Under the pieces are notes generated by a model. It searched no databases and had not been told where the DNA came from. It saw only the letters and a list, made by a program, of their open reading frames with translations. Position numbers and translations under genes: made by a program. Positions 10,977-21,759 of a DNA stretch of 64,000 nucleotides are shown here, piece after piece (positions within the stretch are counted from its first letter, which is position 1; every line of letters begins with the position of its first letter). The DNA is from Hyalella azteca (Eukaryota > Arthropoda > Malacostraca > Amphipoda > Hyalellidae): NCBI RefSeq assembly GCF_000764305.2, contig NW_025941627.1, positions 1 to 64,000 of the forward strand, given 5' to 3'.

Positions 10977-13248
10977 CTGTATCAAACAATTCGTTCGATT
11001 ACTAGCAGCTCAGAATTCACAATTTTGCTCAATAAAATAACTGTTAAGGCAAAAAGCCACCCGCAACCAAATCTTTTGTTGTCACGACATTAGCAAATAT
11101 TTTAAGAGAATCTAATCGGTTATGGCAGAAGAATAAAGTACCCATAAGTAGAATGTTTTTGTCGAGGATATAAAATCCATGCATGTTGAATTGGCCAAAT
11201 CTATATCATTTATTCTTCAATTATATCAATTCTTCTAAAATGTACTGCAATCCTATGTAGATCAGTCTTTGTTCAAAATCAGGTCGTGTTAAGGATAGGT
11301 GAAAATTCACGTGTTTTATCTTTGTGTGTGCATGCTACTGAAGAAAATAAATGCACACGTTGAAGTTTTAAAATTTATCGATTAAGCTTCCTTGATAACT
11401 TCGGTGGCTTGCTGAATTCTCGACCCTGCAGCGCCCCGTTGTGGGGCTAAACACTCAATCATAATTAGGTTATTTTTGCGGCAATAATAAGGATCAGGCG
11501 GGGCATTACCTATACGTCCACATGCTTCACCACCTTGTCATTTATTTGAGTAATGACTGTACTAATATTCCAATCTTCTGTTAGTTTTCTCAGTTCTTCC
11601 TTTCGGTCTCAGATTTGATTCACTCCCCAGTAAATGTGTTGCATTCACACGTTGTTTCTATCGCCTACGTTAACGTTAAGCTCCTCAATAAGCCGTGGCT
11701 TCATCCTCAACTGGGCGTTGATGTTGTCACTTCACCTCAACACGGACACCTAACTTGTTCAGATGAAGAACAACGATCGTGACACAAAAAAAAAATCTAG
11801 AAGAAATTGCCGCGTTAGCACCTAACGTTGTTCGGGTTACATGTTACTCTAGCACTATATGATAGAGTTGAAATTATGTATTCACGCGCACTTATACAAT
11901 GACGAAATCATCAATTCTTCATGCCAGATTGGATGCCCAAAACGATCCACTTTGACTTCTATGCGTTATGAGGTCGGAAAATATTTGTTTTGTTGCCCCC
12001 AAAAGCCATTAATTCTTCTAATTTTTCGCTATTTATGAAAGAACTCTGCAAATGCATCTGTAAATATTTCAATCGAAACTCATTCGAAATATCAATAATT
12101 TTGTTTGCCAATCAATAAAATATAATTAATTATTAAAATAAATGATTTTTAAAAATAATTTTGTGTCAAAATCAATGTCGAGTTCTGCCAAAATTGAATA
12201 GGACAAATGGAATATTAGAAATACGACCTAAAATTACAAATTAATAGAAATAATTTTTCAGCTATATGAGCTGGAAATTTAGGGAATGTCTTCATCTTCT
12301 CGCCAGTCATGAGAACGCTCTGGATCATGAATGCACAACACTCCTTCATTGAAAGTATCAGTGTTAATTATTCAGTCTTGCCTAAAAATGTCTAGGGCAT
12401 TGAAAAGAGCCTTAATACACTCTCACCTTCTAACAATATTATTGATCAGGAAGCAACACAATAAAAATTGCTCTTAGAAATTTAGGCGCATGATACATTA
12501 CAGGGACTCAATTTCCTTACTAACTACATCGAGTTCGCTCGTAGTTAAACTATCCCTTTTCCATACTAAGGCACTCTGTATCTATACGTCAAATATAATA
12601 ATTTATTTAGCCATGACAACCTGCCACAATGCGAGCATCACTAGACCCAGTTAATTATGAACTTATTGTGCCGCGTGGTGAGAAAACTGAACTGATTTCT
12701 ATCCGTCTACCGCAGCACGTAGAGCCTATAGCTCACGTCACCTTATATTATGATGAAGTTCAGGGCCATTTGAGTTATATGTGATGCGCTTACTGCCTTA
12801 CCTGTATACCACATCATCACAACAAAATAATATAACATCCTGCATACTATCACATATGGCATAGACTAAATATGATTATCAGCTAAAATTAGCTGATAAA
12901 ATCATTTGTACTGCGATGAATAACTTAGATTTGCTCACTAATATAATACAGGGAGCCTGCCTGCCGGGACGAGAATGGCGATTACATTTATTTACATAAG
13001 TTGCGGGCTCCCCAGCTCATCACCTCACAACCAATGCCAGTGGTCCAAGATAATATCAATAACTTGCAATATTAATATCTGGCGACTAATTGTTGACCTA
13101 ACCTAACGCACCCAATTAATTATTTTTCTAATTAAACGGGACGCCTCTTACTGATTATAACATGATTATTATCGTCCGCTCCTGCAACGCAGGTAGGCAG
13201 TGCATTGCAGGAACTGATGCTGAGAGACGAAGGCACTTGTGGCTGTTG
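10977..13248. other. No gene seen; small hairpin at 12876-12899
   Basis: AT-rich DNA with no recognisable exon on either strand. A perfect 10-bp stem (TTATCAGCTA / TAGCTGATAA, 4-base loop) lies at 12876-12899. The segment 11400-11760 is less AT-rich and could be an eroded element, but no protein motif could be read. Confidence 0.4.
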
Positions 13249-13290
13249 ACAGCACGACGCGCTGTTGACAGCACGACGCGCTGTTGATGT
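13249..13290. repeat. 19-bp minisatellite, outlying short array
   Basis: Two to three copies of GCACGACGCGCTGTTGACA, the same unit that forms the large array at 14182-14527 and a short one at 14882-14925. Confidence 0.9.
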
Positions 13291-13862
13291 CCCGACCACG
13301 ACACGTGCCGCCGTTTGTATTATTAGTAGTCACACGAAACAAATTATCAACATATCATTCAAAATAAGAAAAAGATTTTCTTCCGTCAAACCAAATTACT
13401 AATTAACAATAATTTGCGTTCTGCTACCTTAGAGGAGAAGCAAAGCGTTGTTACCCGTTGTGTTTCTCATGGAATTTAAAACGTAATTTGCTTGACAATG
13501 CGACTTCCCTGCAATGAAGCGAAAAACTAAGTTTGAGAAAGTTCTTGAAAGTATTTAATAGCATTTACTTGATAGTCTTCAGAGTTGAAGGATATTTTTG
13601 TGCTTGTATTGAAGTTATTCGCACCAAATTACATAATATCTGATGGGTCTTACTTTTGACCCGGCAATAAAATCTGAAAAAGAGATTTTCACATCCATTG
13701 CGTTTAATAATTTTTAGAGAAATATATTACAATATTTCAAAGATTCACTGTTCACACGTTGCAAGATAAATTTTTGCTTTCGTCAGTCACTTTGCGACCG
13801 AGAATAGACAAATGAAACTTGATCGTAGAAAGCGAATTATTTAGGAAAAGTTCGTCCGTACA

Positions 13863-14145
13863 AGACAGGCGACCTGCGCCACCAGCCTGCGTCACACCAG
13901 ACAGGCAACCTGCGCCCCCAGCCTGCGTCACACCAGACAGGCGACCTGCGCCCTCAGCCTTGCGTCACACCAGACAGGCGACCTGCGCCCCCAGGCTGCG
14001 TCACACCAGACAGGCGACCTGCGCCCCCAGGCTGCGTCACACCAGACAGGCGACCTGCGCCCCAGCCTGCGGCGCACCAGACAGGCGACCTTCGCCCCCA
14101 GCCTGCGTCACACCAGACAGGCGACCTTCGCCCCCAGCCTGCGTC
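13863..14145. repeat. 36-bp GC-rich minisatellite, about 8 copies
   Basis: The unit is GACAGGCGACCTGCGCCCCC followed by AGCCTGCGTCACACCA, with small indels. It is open in several frames only because the unit length is a multiple of three, so the ORFs over it are not genes. It is cut off at its right end by the adapter at 14146. Confidence 0.9.
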
Positions 14146-14181
14146 GTCTCTTATACACATCTAGATGTGTATAAGAGACAG
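14146..14181. other. Nextera mate-pair junction adapter (artefact)
   Basis: GTCTCTTATACACATCT followed by AGATGTGTATAAGAGACAG: two Tn5 mosaic ends in head-to-head palindrome. This is the known circularisation junction of Illumina Nextera mate-pair libraries. 36 of the 38 bases are present; the outer CT on the left is lost. It separates two different minisatellites, so the join is between fragments brought together in library preparation, not neighbours in the genome. Confidence 0.97.
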
Positions 14182-14527
14182 GCACGACGCGCTGTTGACA
14201 GCACGACGCGCTGTTGACAGCACGACGTGCTGTCGACAGCACGGCGCGCTGTTGACAGCACGACGCGCTGGTGACAGCACGACGCGCTGGTGACAGCACG
14301 ACGCGCTGGTGACACCACGACGCGCTGGTGACAGCACGATGCGCTGGTGACAGCACGACGCGTTGGTGACAGCACGAGGCGCTGTTGACAGCATGACGCG
14401 CTGTTGACAGCACGACGCGTTGGTGACAGCACGACGCGCTGGTGACAGCACGATGCGCTGGTGACAGCACGACGCGTTGGTGACAGCACGAGGCGCTGTT
14501 GACAGCATGACGCGCTGTTGACAGTTT
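14182..14527. repeat. 19-bp minisatellite, about 18 copies
   Basis: Copies of GCACGACGCGCTGKTGACA with a G/T variant at one site and occasional GATGCGC or GAGGCGC variants. A higher-order block of about 110 bp (from a CGAGGCGCTG variant to the next) appears twice at the right end. The ORFs reading SASCCHQRVVL repeats on the minus strand are translations of this array, not proteins. Confidence 0.92.
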
Positions 14528-14773
14528 GCCACGCTCAGGGCCCGCATGTACCAACACGAAACCTAAGCCAAGATTGGCACGCAATTCTTGGCAGCGGATC
14601 AGAGACTATACTTTCAAAAAAGTTAAGAGATCGTAAGTTCAGCAGCCAACCATAGACGGGCTTTCAAGCAAAATCCACCAATCATAGACAAGAAAGTAGA
14701 GCGTAAGTACTTACATTCACTTAGCGAGTTTTGAAAGTATGGCCCCAGTTCCTCGGGTGGAACTTGAAGGCGA

Positions 14774-14925
14774 GCTGCGTGGCAGGCTGGAGGACAAGCT
14801 GCGTGGCGGGCTGGAGGACAAGCTGCGTGGCGGGCTGGAGGACAAGCTGCGTGGCGGGCTGGAGGACAAGCTGCGTGGCAGACGCGCTGTTGACAGCACG
14901 ACGCGCTGTTGACAGCACGACGTGC
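14774..14925. repeat. 24-bp minisatellite abutting 19-bp units
   Basis: About four and a half copies of CTGCGTGGCGGGCTGGAGG plus ACAAG (24 bp) at 14774-14880, followed directly by two copies of the 19-bp GCACGACGCGCTGTTGACA unit. Confidence 0.9.
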
Positions 14926-14989
14926 TGCGTTTCATGCGCTCTTGATTCATTTACTGAGATGCAAGCAAAAAGACGTTTTCTGTGCACTT

Positions 14990-16550
14990 ACGTTAGAAAA
15001 AAATGTTCAGGCAAACGAATCGATATCTCCTGAACATTATTAAGGATAGATGTGTTGTGGAAGTGTTCAAATTGGGTAAGCACATAAAACACTTACTACG
15101 TATTTCAAAGTATTAAAATAATTGCGTGGTATAATATGTATAAAATTATCTTGACTAAGATATTTCCAGTTGGACGTTTATTGTTTGGGTTTGAGTTAGT
15201 TGTAAGTTTATTTGGCCGGCTGCAGTTTCACAACATTTTTTGCAATAGTGTCGGCAACCTTCCGCATTTCTTCGAATCCAACTTTGAAGATTGAGGCTAA
15301 ACTCAAAACTCTAGTCCGATTCAGAATCAGCCCAGCAGACAGACCCATTACGACTGCCAACGACGCCACACCTTTAAGCTTTGTCCTCCACGTCTACGTT
15401 ATGGAGTGAGACCTTCAAGCGTGCGTCTCGTCTGAGGTGGCGGCCTCGAGGTGTTGGGATGACCTGGGGCCTTCGGCATCAGCTCGTCTTCTTACGGAGG
15501 ACGGGTCTCTGCGAGAGCTGTGGAGAGGACCGGATGCTGCAGGTTGGTTGTCCGTCACTTAAGCTCAGGGTGTTGTGGCAACTTGTAGCCCCGGCCGGTT
15601 TCCATTATGGATAACTGTTTCCCCTTCACTACTCTCAACCCAAATAATAAAACCCGTCTTGTCTTACAACTGAAATATATGCTATATACTTTTGAAAGCC
15701 AAATTTGTTGTATAAATCTCTTATTCTAAGATTATCATTTAAATTTACAGAGCATAGCTGCCAGGTTCGTGAATTTAAGATTTAATATTTAGAACCCTAA
15801 CATTCAGCTTGTTCCAATTTTTTCTTTTGGCTTTCGTTCATTAAAATCAGTTGGCATTTATTTGACAGGATGGGCTGCACGAAGCTGAGCGTGTCAGTTT
15901 CCCTGTGCTACCTGGCTGGTCTACACTAGCCAGGTGAAGCTCCTGCTCCCGATTCAGAGGACTTCCACCGGGCAGCAGCTCGCGTCAATCGTCTTTGTTC
16001 CATTTTTTGTGTTTAATCGACACAAATTCGGTTCAATAAATTCAGTTTAAGTGAATAGTTTTCTTTACATTATTCCATACAAGTGTAATTAACTCTTTCC
16101 TTCCGCTGAAAAGGGAGGTCGCTCTAAAAGTTTTGTACATAATAATCGTAACTGCATGGCATCAGAAATAATTACGTGGTATAATAATCGTAACTGCATG
16201 GCATCAGAAATGGATCCGAAATAGAGCATTCTGTCTCCCTCGTCTCTTACCGTCTCACAATTTTAACTGGGTAAGCAAAAATTAAAGTTTATATCAGTTT
16301 CCTATTCATTATTCTATTAGATTGAATGGCTAACCGACAAGTTTGCGCATGAATTTTTCGGTTTGCTCTGAAAAGTTGCCGACTCTCATATACTTCGATT
16401 TACAACGATAAACCCATAGTCGATAGTTCGCCATGCATCTGCATAGATTGCTTATGGAAATTCGACTTCCAAATCTTCGAGGTGTCGGATCTCCCGCGTT
16501 CTGCAGAAACCCACACTAATCGACATCGTTGCCCACATTGTCGTTTGACT
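14990..16550. other. No gene established; one ORF-like stretch
   Basis: From about 15420 to 15563 a plus-strand frame reads CVSSEVAASRCWDDLGPSA, then LLTEDGSLRELWRGPDAAG, with codon-like GC content unlike the flanks. No family was recognised and no splice sites frame it. An AATAAA follows at about 15644. The rest is AT-rich. At 16139-16206 a block containing ATAATCGTAACTGCATGGCA occurs twice. Confidence 0.35.
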
Positions 16551-16552
16551 GG

Positions 16553-16650
16553 GTATTTACTCACAACAGCCTCCTCTCTATTTCCTCACCACAGCCTCCT
16601 CTCTATTTACTCACCACAACCTACTCTCTATCTACTCACAACAGCCTCTA
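16553..16650. repeat. Degenerate 25-bp tandem repeat, 4 copies
   Basis: Copies of CTCACCACAGCCTCCTCTCT with ATTTA spacers and small substitutions. Confidence 0.8.
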
Positions 16651-16659
16651 CCAAGGACA

Positions 16660-17599
16660 GCCTTCTTTTCTAACTTTCAATTAAATTCGTTAATTAAACA
16701 TCGTAAGTAAACTCGTGGATAATCTAATGTTGGAATTGAATGAGTTAACTGATGTAAAATCTTATAGATTTTGTGTTGTCAGCTTGCTAAATGAATTGAG
16801 TAAAATTCAGGTTAAATAATAATCTTACTTTTTCACTTTCAATTAAAGAAATGAAAACAGACTGCGCTGAAGCTTTGTTTGAACCACAGAAATAATCTGA
16901 AACATTAGGTTTTGTGGATAAGTGGCCAGTAATTAACGCAAATCATTTTAATAACAACAAACATGTCCTCGTCTGGAAATGACCCCGGATAGACGGACGA
17001 ATGAATTCCTCTTCGTTCTGCTACAGAAATCAATAGAATATATAAGCAAATACTACTGAGTATCGCAGTAATTCTGGCGACGAGAATATTAGAAGTGATT
17101 CGTGACAGCCTGGGACGATAGAGTAGCGCAAAGTCTTCAGTTCCATAGCATTGATCAAGAAACAAATGGTGAGCCTAGAATATTGCACTGCAATTAGTTG
17201 ACAAAAATTTTACTGTACCATACTGTACTGTACTTCACTGCACTGTACATCAATGACTATGTTAATACATTCGAAAATCTGTAAAATTTAACCGTAAGGC
17301 GACAAAAATGTATCGAAAATTCTGTTGCATCAAACCCGAATGACGAAGGTCCTCGGCAAAAAAATTGTTCATTTTTAATGTAACTGAGATGAATAAAAAT
17401 CTCGCTGATGATTTCTGCACCAGAAACAAGAGAACTGCAGTTATATTTAATAATATCAGATGTAGCGGATATTACCGCGGTTTAGTATTAAAAATAATTA
17501 TTATCCATAAATTGCTTACAAGCTTCTTTTCATCGACATGAAAGATATTCATAGCGACTACATTACGAGCTTTTTTACCATCCCTGGTAAATGCAGTGC
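16660..17599. other. No gene seen
   Basis: AT-rich. A short run of TGTACTG words lies at about 17215-17250. The minus-strand ORF at 16905-17165 has no recognisable motif and no splice context. Confidence 0.35.
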
Positions 17600-17700
17600 G
17601 TCTGATGATTTTTGACGGAACTTTGTCTATTACACCGAAACATTCATAATTACACTCGATATGACGTACAAATTAAGCACATCAAGCCAGACTTAAGCAT
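17600..17700. repeat. Diverged repeat pair, member 1
   Basis: This aligns with 18815-18930: both contain a CACCGAAA word, then AGCACATCAAGCYAGACTT, then GCTGAATTTTTAGC-like sequence, in the same order and spacing. They are two copies of an old dispersed sequence. Neither reads as a protein in a shared frame. Confidence 0.55.
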
Positions 17701-18540
17701 TTGGTCTGACGCTGAGTTTTTAGCTGGGATTTTCTGCTCCCAAATGTTCCCTGAATTGATGCGGCCGTTAATCACATTTATTCTTGTTCATTATATTTTT
17801 TTCATCGCATGTGAGGCTTCCAGGCTGATGTTTTGTGAAGTGTTAATAATTCATGTGTTGAAAGTTCAGCAATAATAACCTACTTCGTAATGGTGTGAAG
17901 AAAATCGTAGACATTACCGAATGAAACGCACGTATAATCCTAATCTGATATTCTTCGCAAGAAATGTTGCATTTGAATGTTTCTAATCACGAAAGAAAAT
18001 GATGGCTAACTATTTTCCACGAATAATTTATCAGAACCTACATCGGTCGTTCATTTTCCAATTAAATGATGCAGCCGCGATAAATCGCACGCTAATGTTG
18101 AATTAAAGAAGACGTTAGGCTATTTTATTTCATTCACATGACATCCGGAGAAAATTTTTTGGACTGTAGTTCATCTGATTGTGATAAATGATTCATAACT
18201 TCTATATTTTCCCTATTTACACGAATTAAATTCTATCTAGAATGCTAACTGGCAATGAAATTTTGAACGACAGAAAATATGGCGCTAACTGTTCAGGAAT
18301 AATAAAAAGGGATAATATAAATGCTCCTTGCTGTTTTTTATTATAAATGACAGACAGGCTTGTCAGCTACGAGCCGCTGAAAGCTACAAGACGGAAGGCA
18401 GAATTGTCAGCTACAAATTGCTGAATACTTTGAGACGACAGACAGGCATGTCAGCACATTAATATACAGTTTGGAACTGATTTACACAAGTGACGACGCA
18501 GCATCGAACGTACGGGTACGAATACAAATTCGTACGAATA

Positions 18541-18605
18541 ATCAGTCATATATGAGTCCGAATAAGACAACCGGTCATATATGGGCCGGAATAAGACAAC
18601 CGGTC
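18541..18605. repeat. 32-bp direct duplication
   Basis: GTCATATATGRGYCSGAATA plus AGACAACCG occurs twice in tandem. A short inverted pair (CGTACGGGTACGAA / TTCGTACG) lies just upstream at about 18508-18535. Confidence 0.8.
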
Positions 18606-18814
18606 GATAGATCGAGCAACAGTTAATATGCTGAGGCAGGAGCCTTATCAGAGAAAAATTGCGTGCTCTCTATTGATACATAATAGCCAATGCAAAACAG
18701 AGCTGAACGGTAATATATCATAGTTTTTCCAGAAACAGTACCACATTGAAAAGTCCATGTTGCCTCAATATTGTAACCGGGCCTGTACGTGGATGCCTCT
18801 ACCTACCTTTTGTC

Positions 18815-18930
18815 GACGAAAATTGTTTGTGTCCACCGAAAAATTTTAATTATATTAGATCTGTGATATACCAATTGCAGCACATCAAGCTAGACTTTGT
18901 ATTTCACCTGAAGCTGAATTTTAGCAACGA
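18815..18930. repeat. Diverged repeat pair, member 2
   Basis: Partner of 17600-17700. The 93-codon ORF that covers it (18746-19027) is not conserved in the partner copy, so it is not called as a gene. Confidence 0.5.
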
Positions 18931-19040
18931 TTTACAGGCTGCAAATGCGCCAAGGGTTGAAGCGGCGTGGAAAAGCCTAGCGATGTACGAAGAGCTCTCA
19001 ACTCTCGCGTCGAATATTCTGCACTAATAAATCAATGAGA

Positions 19041-19163
19041 TCAGATATGCGGGAGACTAGAACTGCCCTGAGTTTTCTTCGCCACAGCTAAAAGGATAAC
19101 CGCTAGCAGTATGGCGGTCATCTTGATTACATTCGCCATTTTTACAGAGGATTTTCTTAACAT
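19041..19163 (-). CDS. Orphan signal-peptide exon, related to the lectin leader
   Basis: On the minus strand a strong acceptor (ACTTTTTTTCAG) is followed by a 24-base untranslated lead and ATG at 19139. The reading is MANVIKMTAILLAVILLAVA, then KKTQGSSS, a textbook signal peptide with a hydrophobic core. The layout (acceptor, short leader, ATG, hydrophobic segment, SSS) is like the first coding exon of the C-type lectin at 21341. The frame runs into a stop after LPHI at 19041, with no good donor before it. The exon is therefore either truncated or a paralogue remnant in inverted orientation. Confidence 0.5.
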   Translation of the reverse strand: MLRKSSVKMANVIKMTAILLAVILLAVAKKTQGSSSLPHI

Positions 19164-19554
19164 CTGAAAAAAAGTATCTGAACAGTGATAAGACGAGCCT
19201 GAAATTAAAATATTTATTAACAATATCGAAACATTTGAATATCAAATAATGAGTATCGTATGAATATCATATCATATTTATGAATATCATATATATTTAG
19301 CATATCTTTACTTGGCACTTATGAATTTAAAATTTCAAATGAATCGAAAAAGTTTCAACCTCAGCACTATATGTCAACGAATTTAGCAGCGTGTTATTAT
19401 TGATATTAGTCAAATTAAATTTTTCATATAACTCTTTGCTAATTTAGCTGATGAATAAGAATAAGTTCCGAGACACTGCCATGAATAATTGCTTTCACCC
19501 GCAGAGATCGCCAGTTTTAAGTATGATAAACGAGGCGGTTCCCTGCACTCTAGT

Positions 19555-19643
19555 CGCTGCACCTGGGGGCGCCCATACAAAATGAGCCAAGAAAACGGAA
19601 AAGCCAAATTTATCGATTTTTTGACCCAGACGCTCCCCTTAAT
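19555..19643 (-). repeat. Dispersed repeat family, partial copy 3
   Basis: Read on the minus strand, it begins ATTAAGGGGAGCG, then TCAAAAAATCGATAAATTTGG, then TTTTCCGTTTTC, matching the first 80 or so bases of the copies at 3425 and 10187. It then diverges. Confidence 0.55.
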
Positions 19644-19829
19644 CATATGATTACATTATCATTTGGTGGTTCATTCATGTGAAGTAATTTGCTTTCTCTC
19701 TATCACTGACTTTATGATGCATATGAATGTGCGTTGTTTATAACCGTTATGAACCATTTAATCGTGCACATCTGTAGCTAATTTACATTGCCAGCAAGAA
19801 GACATGATTCCATAGTAATTAATAATGTA

Positions 19830-19905
19830 ATCAAGTAATAATAATAATAAATTATTAATAATGAATAATAATCAATATATAAAATATAATAATAATCAAT
19901 GTAAT
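19830..19905. repeat. AAT/AATA low-complexity tract
   Basis: Imperfect (AAT)n and (TAATAA)n microsatellite. Confidence 0.85.
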
Positions 19906-21340
19906 TATTATCTTGCGGAAATTCTCACCCCATATATGAGTGGGAACCAACTTATATGGGGGTCTATATGATATATAACTTTATGAATAAAATACATAGG
20001 TCTACAAATAAGTTTAAAGTAGGCGCATATTAAATTCGAGTTTTAACGAACTTTTTTGGTCAGACTTGCTGAGGAATTCCAGGTCACTGCAATGTCTCGT
20101 CTCAGAAACACTTGAAGTAATCTATTAGGTCGCTAGTGCTCTTTAACGCTGTGCCAATTTTCCTTACGCGATGCGAACATATGACTGAGATGACTTAAAG
20201 TGAATAAGAAAATATAAGTTTAATTCATAGCTTCTGCTATGTCATTTTATAAAATTGCTTTTGCTTCTATTAGGTTCTGCGTCATGCAATTCAGCATAAC
20301 ATCGTGTGTTCTACAACATGAGGTTCACAGCATTTTTAAGAAGGAAAATATACAGATTTGGTGATGAATAAAGAAGAGACCTTCATTAATTGTCATGTAG
20401 AAATGATATTGAATTTTTTTCCGAGGTTGGAACGTATTTAATTCGAGTGTTCCGTATATTCACAAGACAGAATTGAAAAGTCTTGTATAGGGTTGACATC
20501 CCATCACATTTCATGGTTTGCCAATGACTAGTAACCAATTGCTAGTTATTAATGACTAATTACAAATTGCTACTTACTAAATGCCAGCAAGTATAACTAA
20601 CTTTACACTATGCTCCCCAATGAAACGAGAAACCATTTTTATTTCTTTATTAGCCAGAAGATTAGGCTTCTAACGCTAATGATTATTGGAACGCTCGGAA
20701 ATTACTTGGATGTCGAGGTTAATGTGGCACTCGGTAATTAATTCGATGTGGACGGTAATGGAACAATCGGTAATGGTATGGATGTCGCCCAGCCTGCGCT
20801 CGCATGTATCGCGTATTGGTCCAGTCTCTGCCGACAGTCCCTAGCAGGAGGTTGTGCGGCTACATAACTACATTTATATATTTAGTAAGGTAAGTAAGAA
20901 TCCCATTGCTTTGCTTTCAAATGGTTGAGTTCCCCTACCATGCCCAATAATAATCAGTCGAATGCGGATGGTCGTAATTGAACCGCGTGAAGAGGGTAGT
21001 TAACTTTAGGTCAACTGATTGAGAGGATGGTTAACTGATTAAGTAAAATGTCAAGTGAATGACAAACAACTTGAAAGTTTGTAATCATTCTCCTTGTAGA
21101 ACTGAGATTTTGACTACAATGCAACACTAAAAAAATAATCAAGTGAACTGTCGATCTTTTTGCAAGCTTGGAACTTCAGCTACACCAACGACGTGAACAT
21201 ATTTTGAATTGGTTTCTCAACTGCTGCGCGCTGAGGAATTGTGAGATGTGTTGACTGGATTCCCTTGACAATTAAAAAAATTTACGCAAAGGTAAATAAA
21301 ATTGGATATTGTGTAACTGACAATTTCTGTTTAATTTCAG
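19906..21340. other. No gene seen; upstream of lectin gene
   Basis: AT-rich intergenic or 5' intron sequence. It ends in the acceptor TTTAATTTCAG (21331-21340) that opens the lectin's first coding exon, so a non-coding first exon and the promoter should lie here or further left. Neither could be placed. Confidence 0.4.
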
Positions 21341-21735
21341 AAATCGCCGCTGAGACGCACCCATGACAAGAAACGCTGCAGTTAAAAGGGAAAATATGAG
21401 CCTGATGATCATAAAACTTCAGGCGGTCGTCATGCTTGCTGTGGTGAAGGAAAGTCTGACGAGTTCTAGTAGGGACACCTCAGTCCCGGTGGCGGTGGAA
21501 GAACTTCTTGCACTTGGCGTGGCATCGAAGAACTACTCTGGCATGAGTGCCATCCGCTGTGCCAGCCGGGCTGTACAGAGTGGCATCCCCTACCCAACTC
21601 TGTGCGTGCACAGAGCCAGCGGGCAGTGCCTGCTGCTGAACTCGACGTACCCAGCCTTGTTCAACCGAACTTATCCGGGTTCCAGTGACTACAACTGCTA
21701 CGTCCGGGAAACTTGTGCTCAATGTAAACCTGCAG
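21341..21735 (+). CDS. C-type lectin, exon 1: signal peptide and Cys-rich N-terminal region
   Basis: The exon lies between the acceptor TTTAATTTCAG and the donor GCAG|GTAAGT. Translation can start at 21363 or, more likely, at the second Met (21396), which begins MSLMIIKLQAVVMLAVV, a signal peptide resembling the orphan exon at 19041. The mature part has SAIRCASRA, CVHRASGQCLLL, YNCYV and CAQC: a cysteine-spaced segment like the PAN/apple-type regions that precede CTLDs in invertebrate lectins, with two N-glycosylation sequons (NYS, NST). It ends in phase 1, which fits the exon at 24594. The intron is 2.86 kb. Secretion and carbohydrate recognition are inferred from the family. Confidence 0.75.
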
Positions 21736-21759
21736 GTAAGTTGTTCACGGTATTGTAAT

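Noticed and set aside
13954..14584. Several overlapping ORFs of 68-158 codons with repeated peptides (for example CCHQRVVLSPA)
   Set aside because: They are translations of the 36-bp and 19-bp minisatellites in different frames and some run through the Nextera adapter, so they are not genes.
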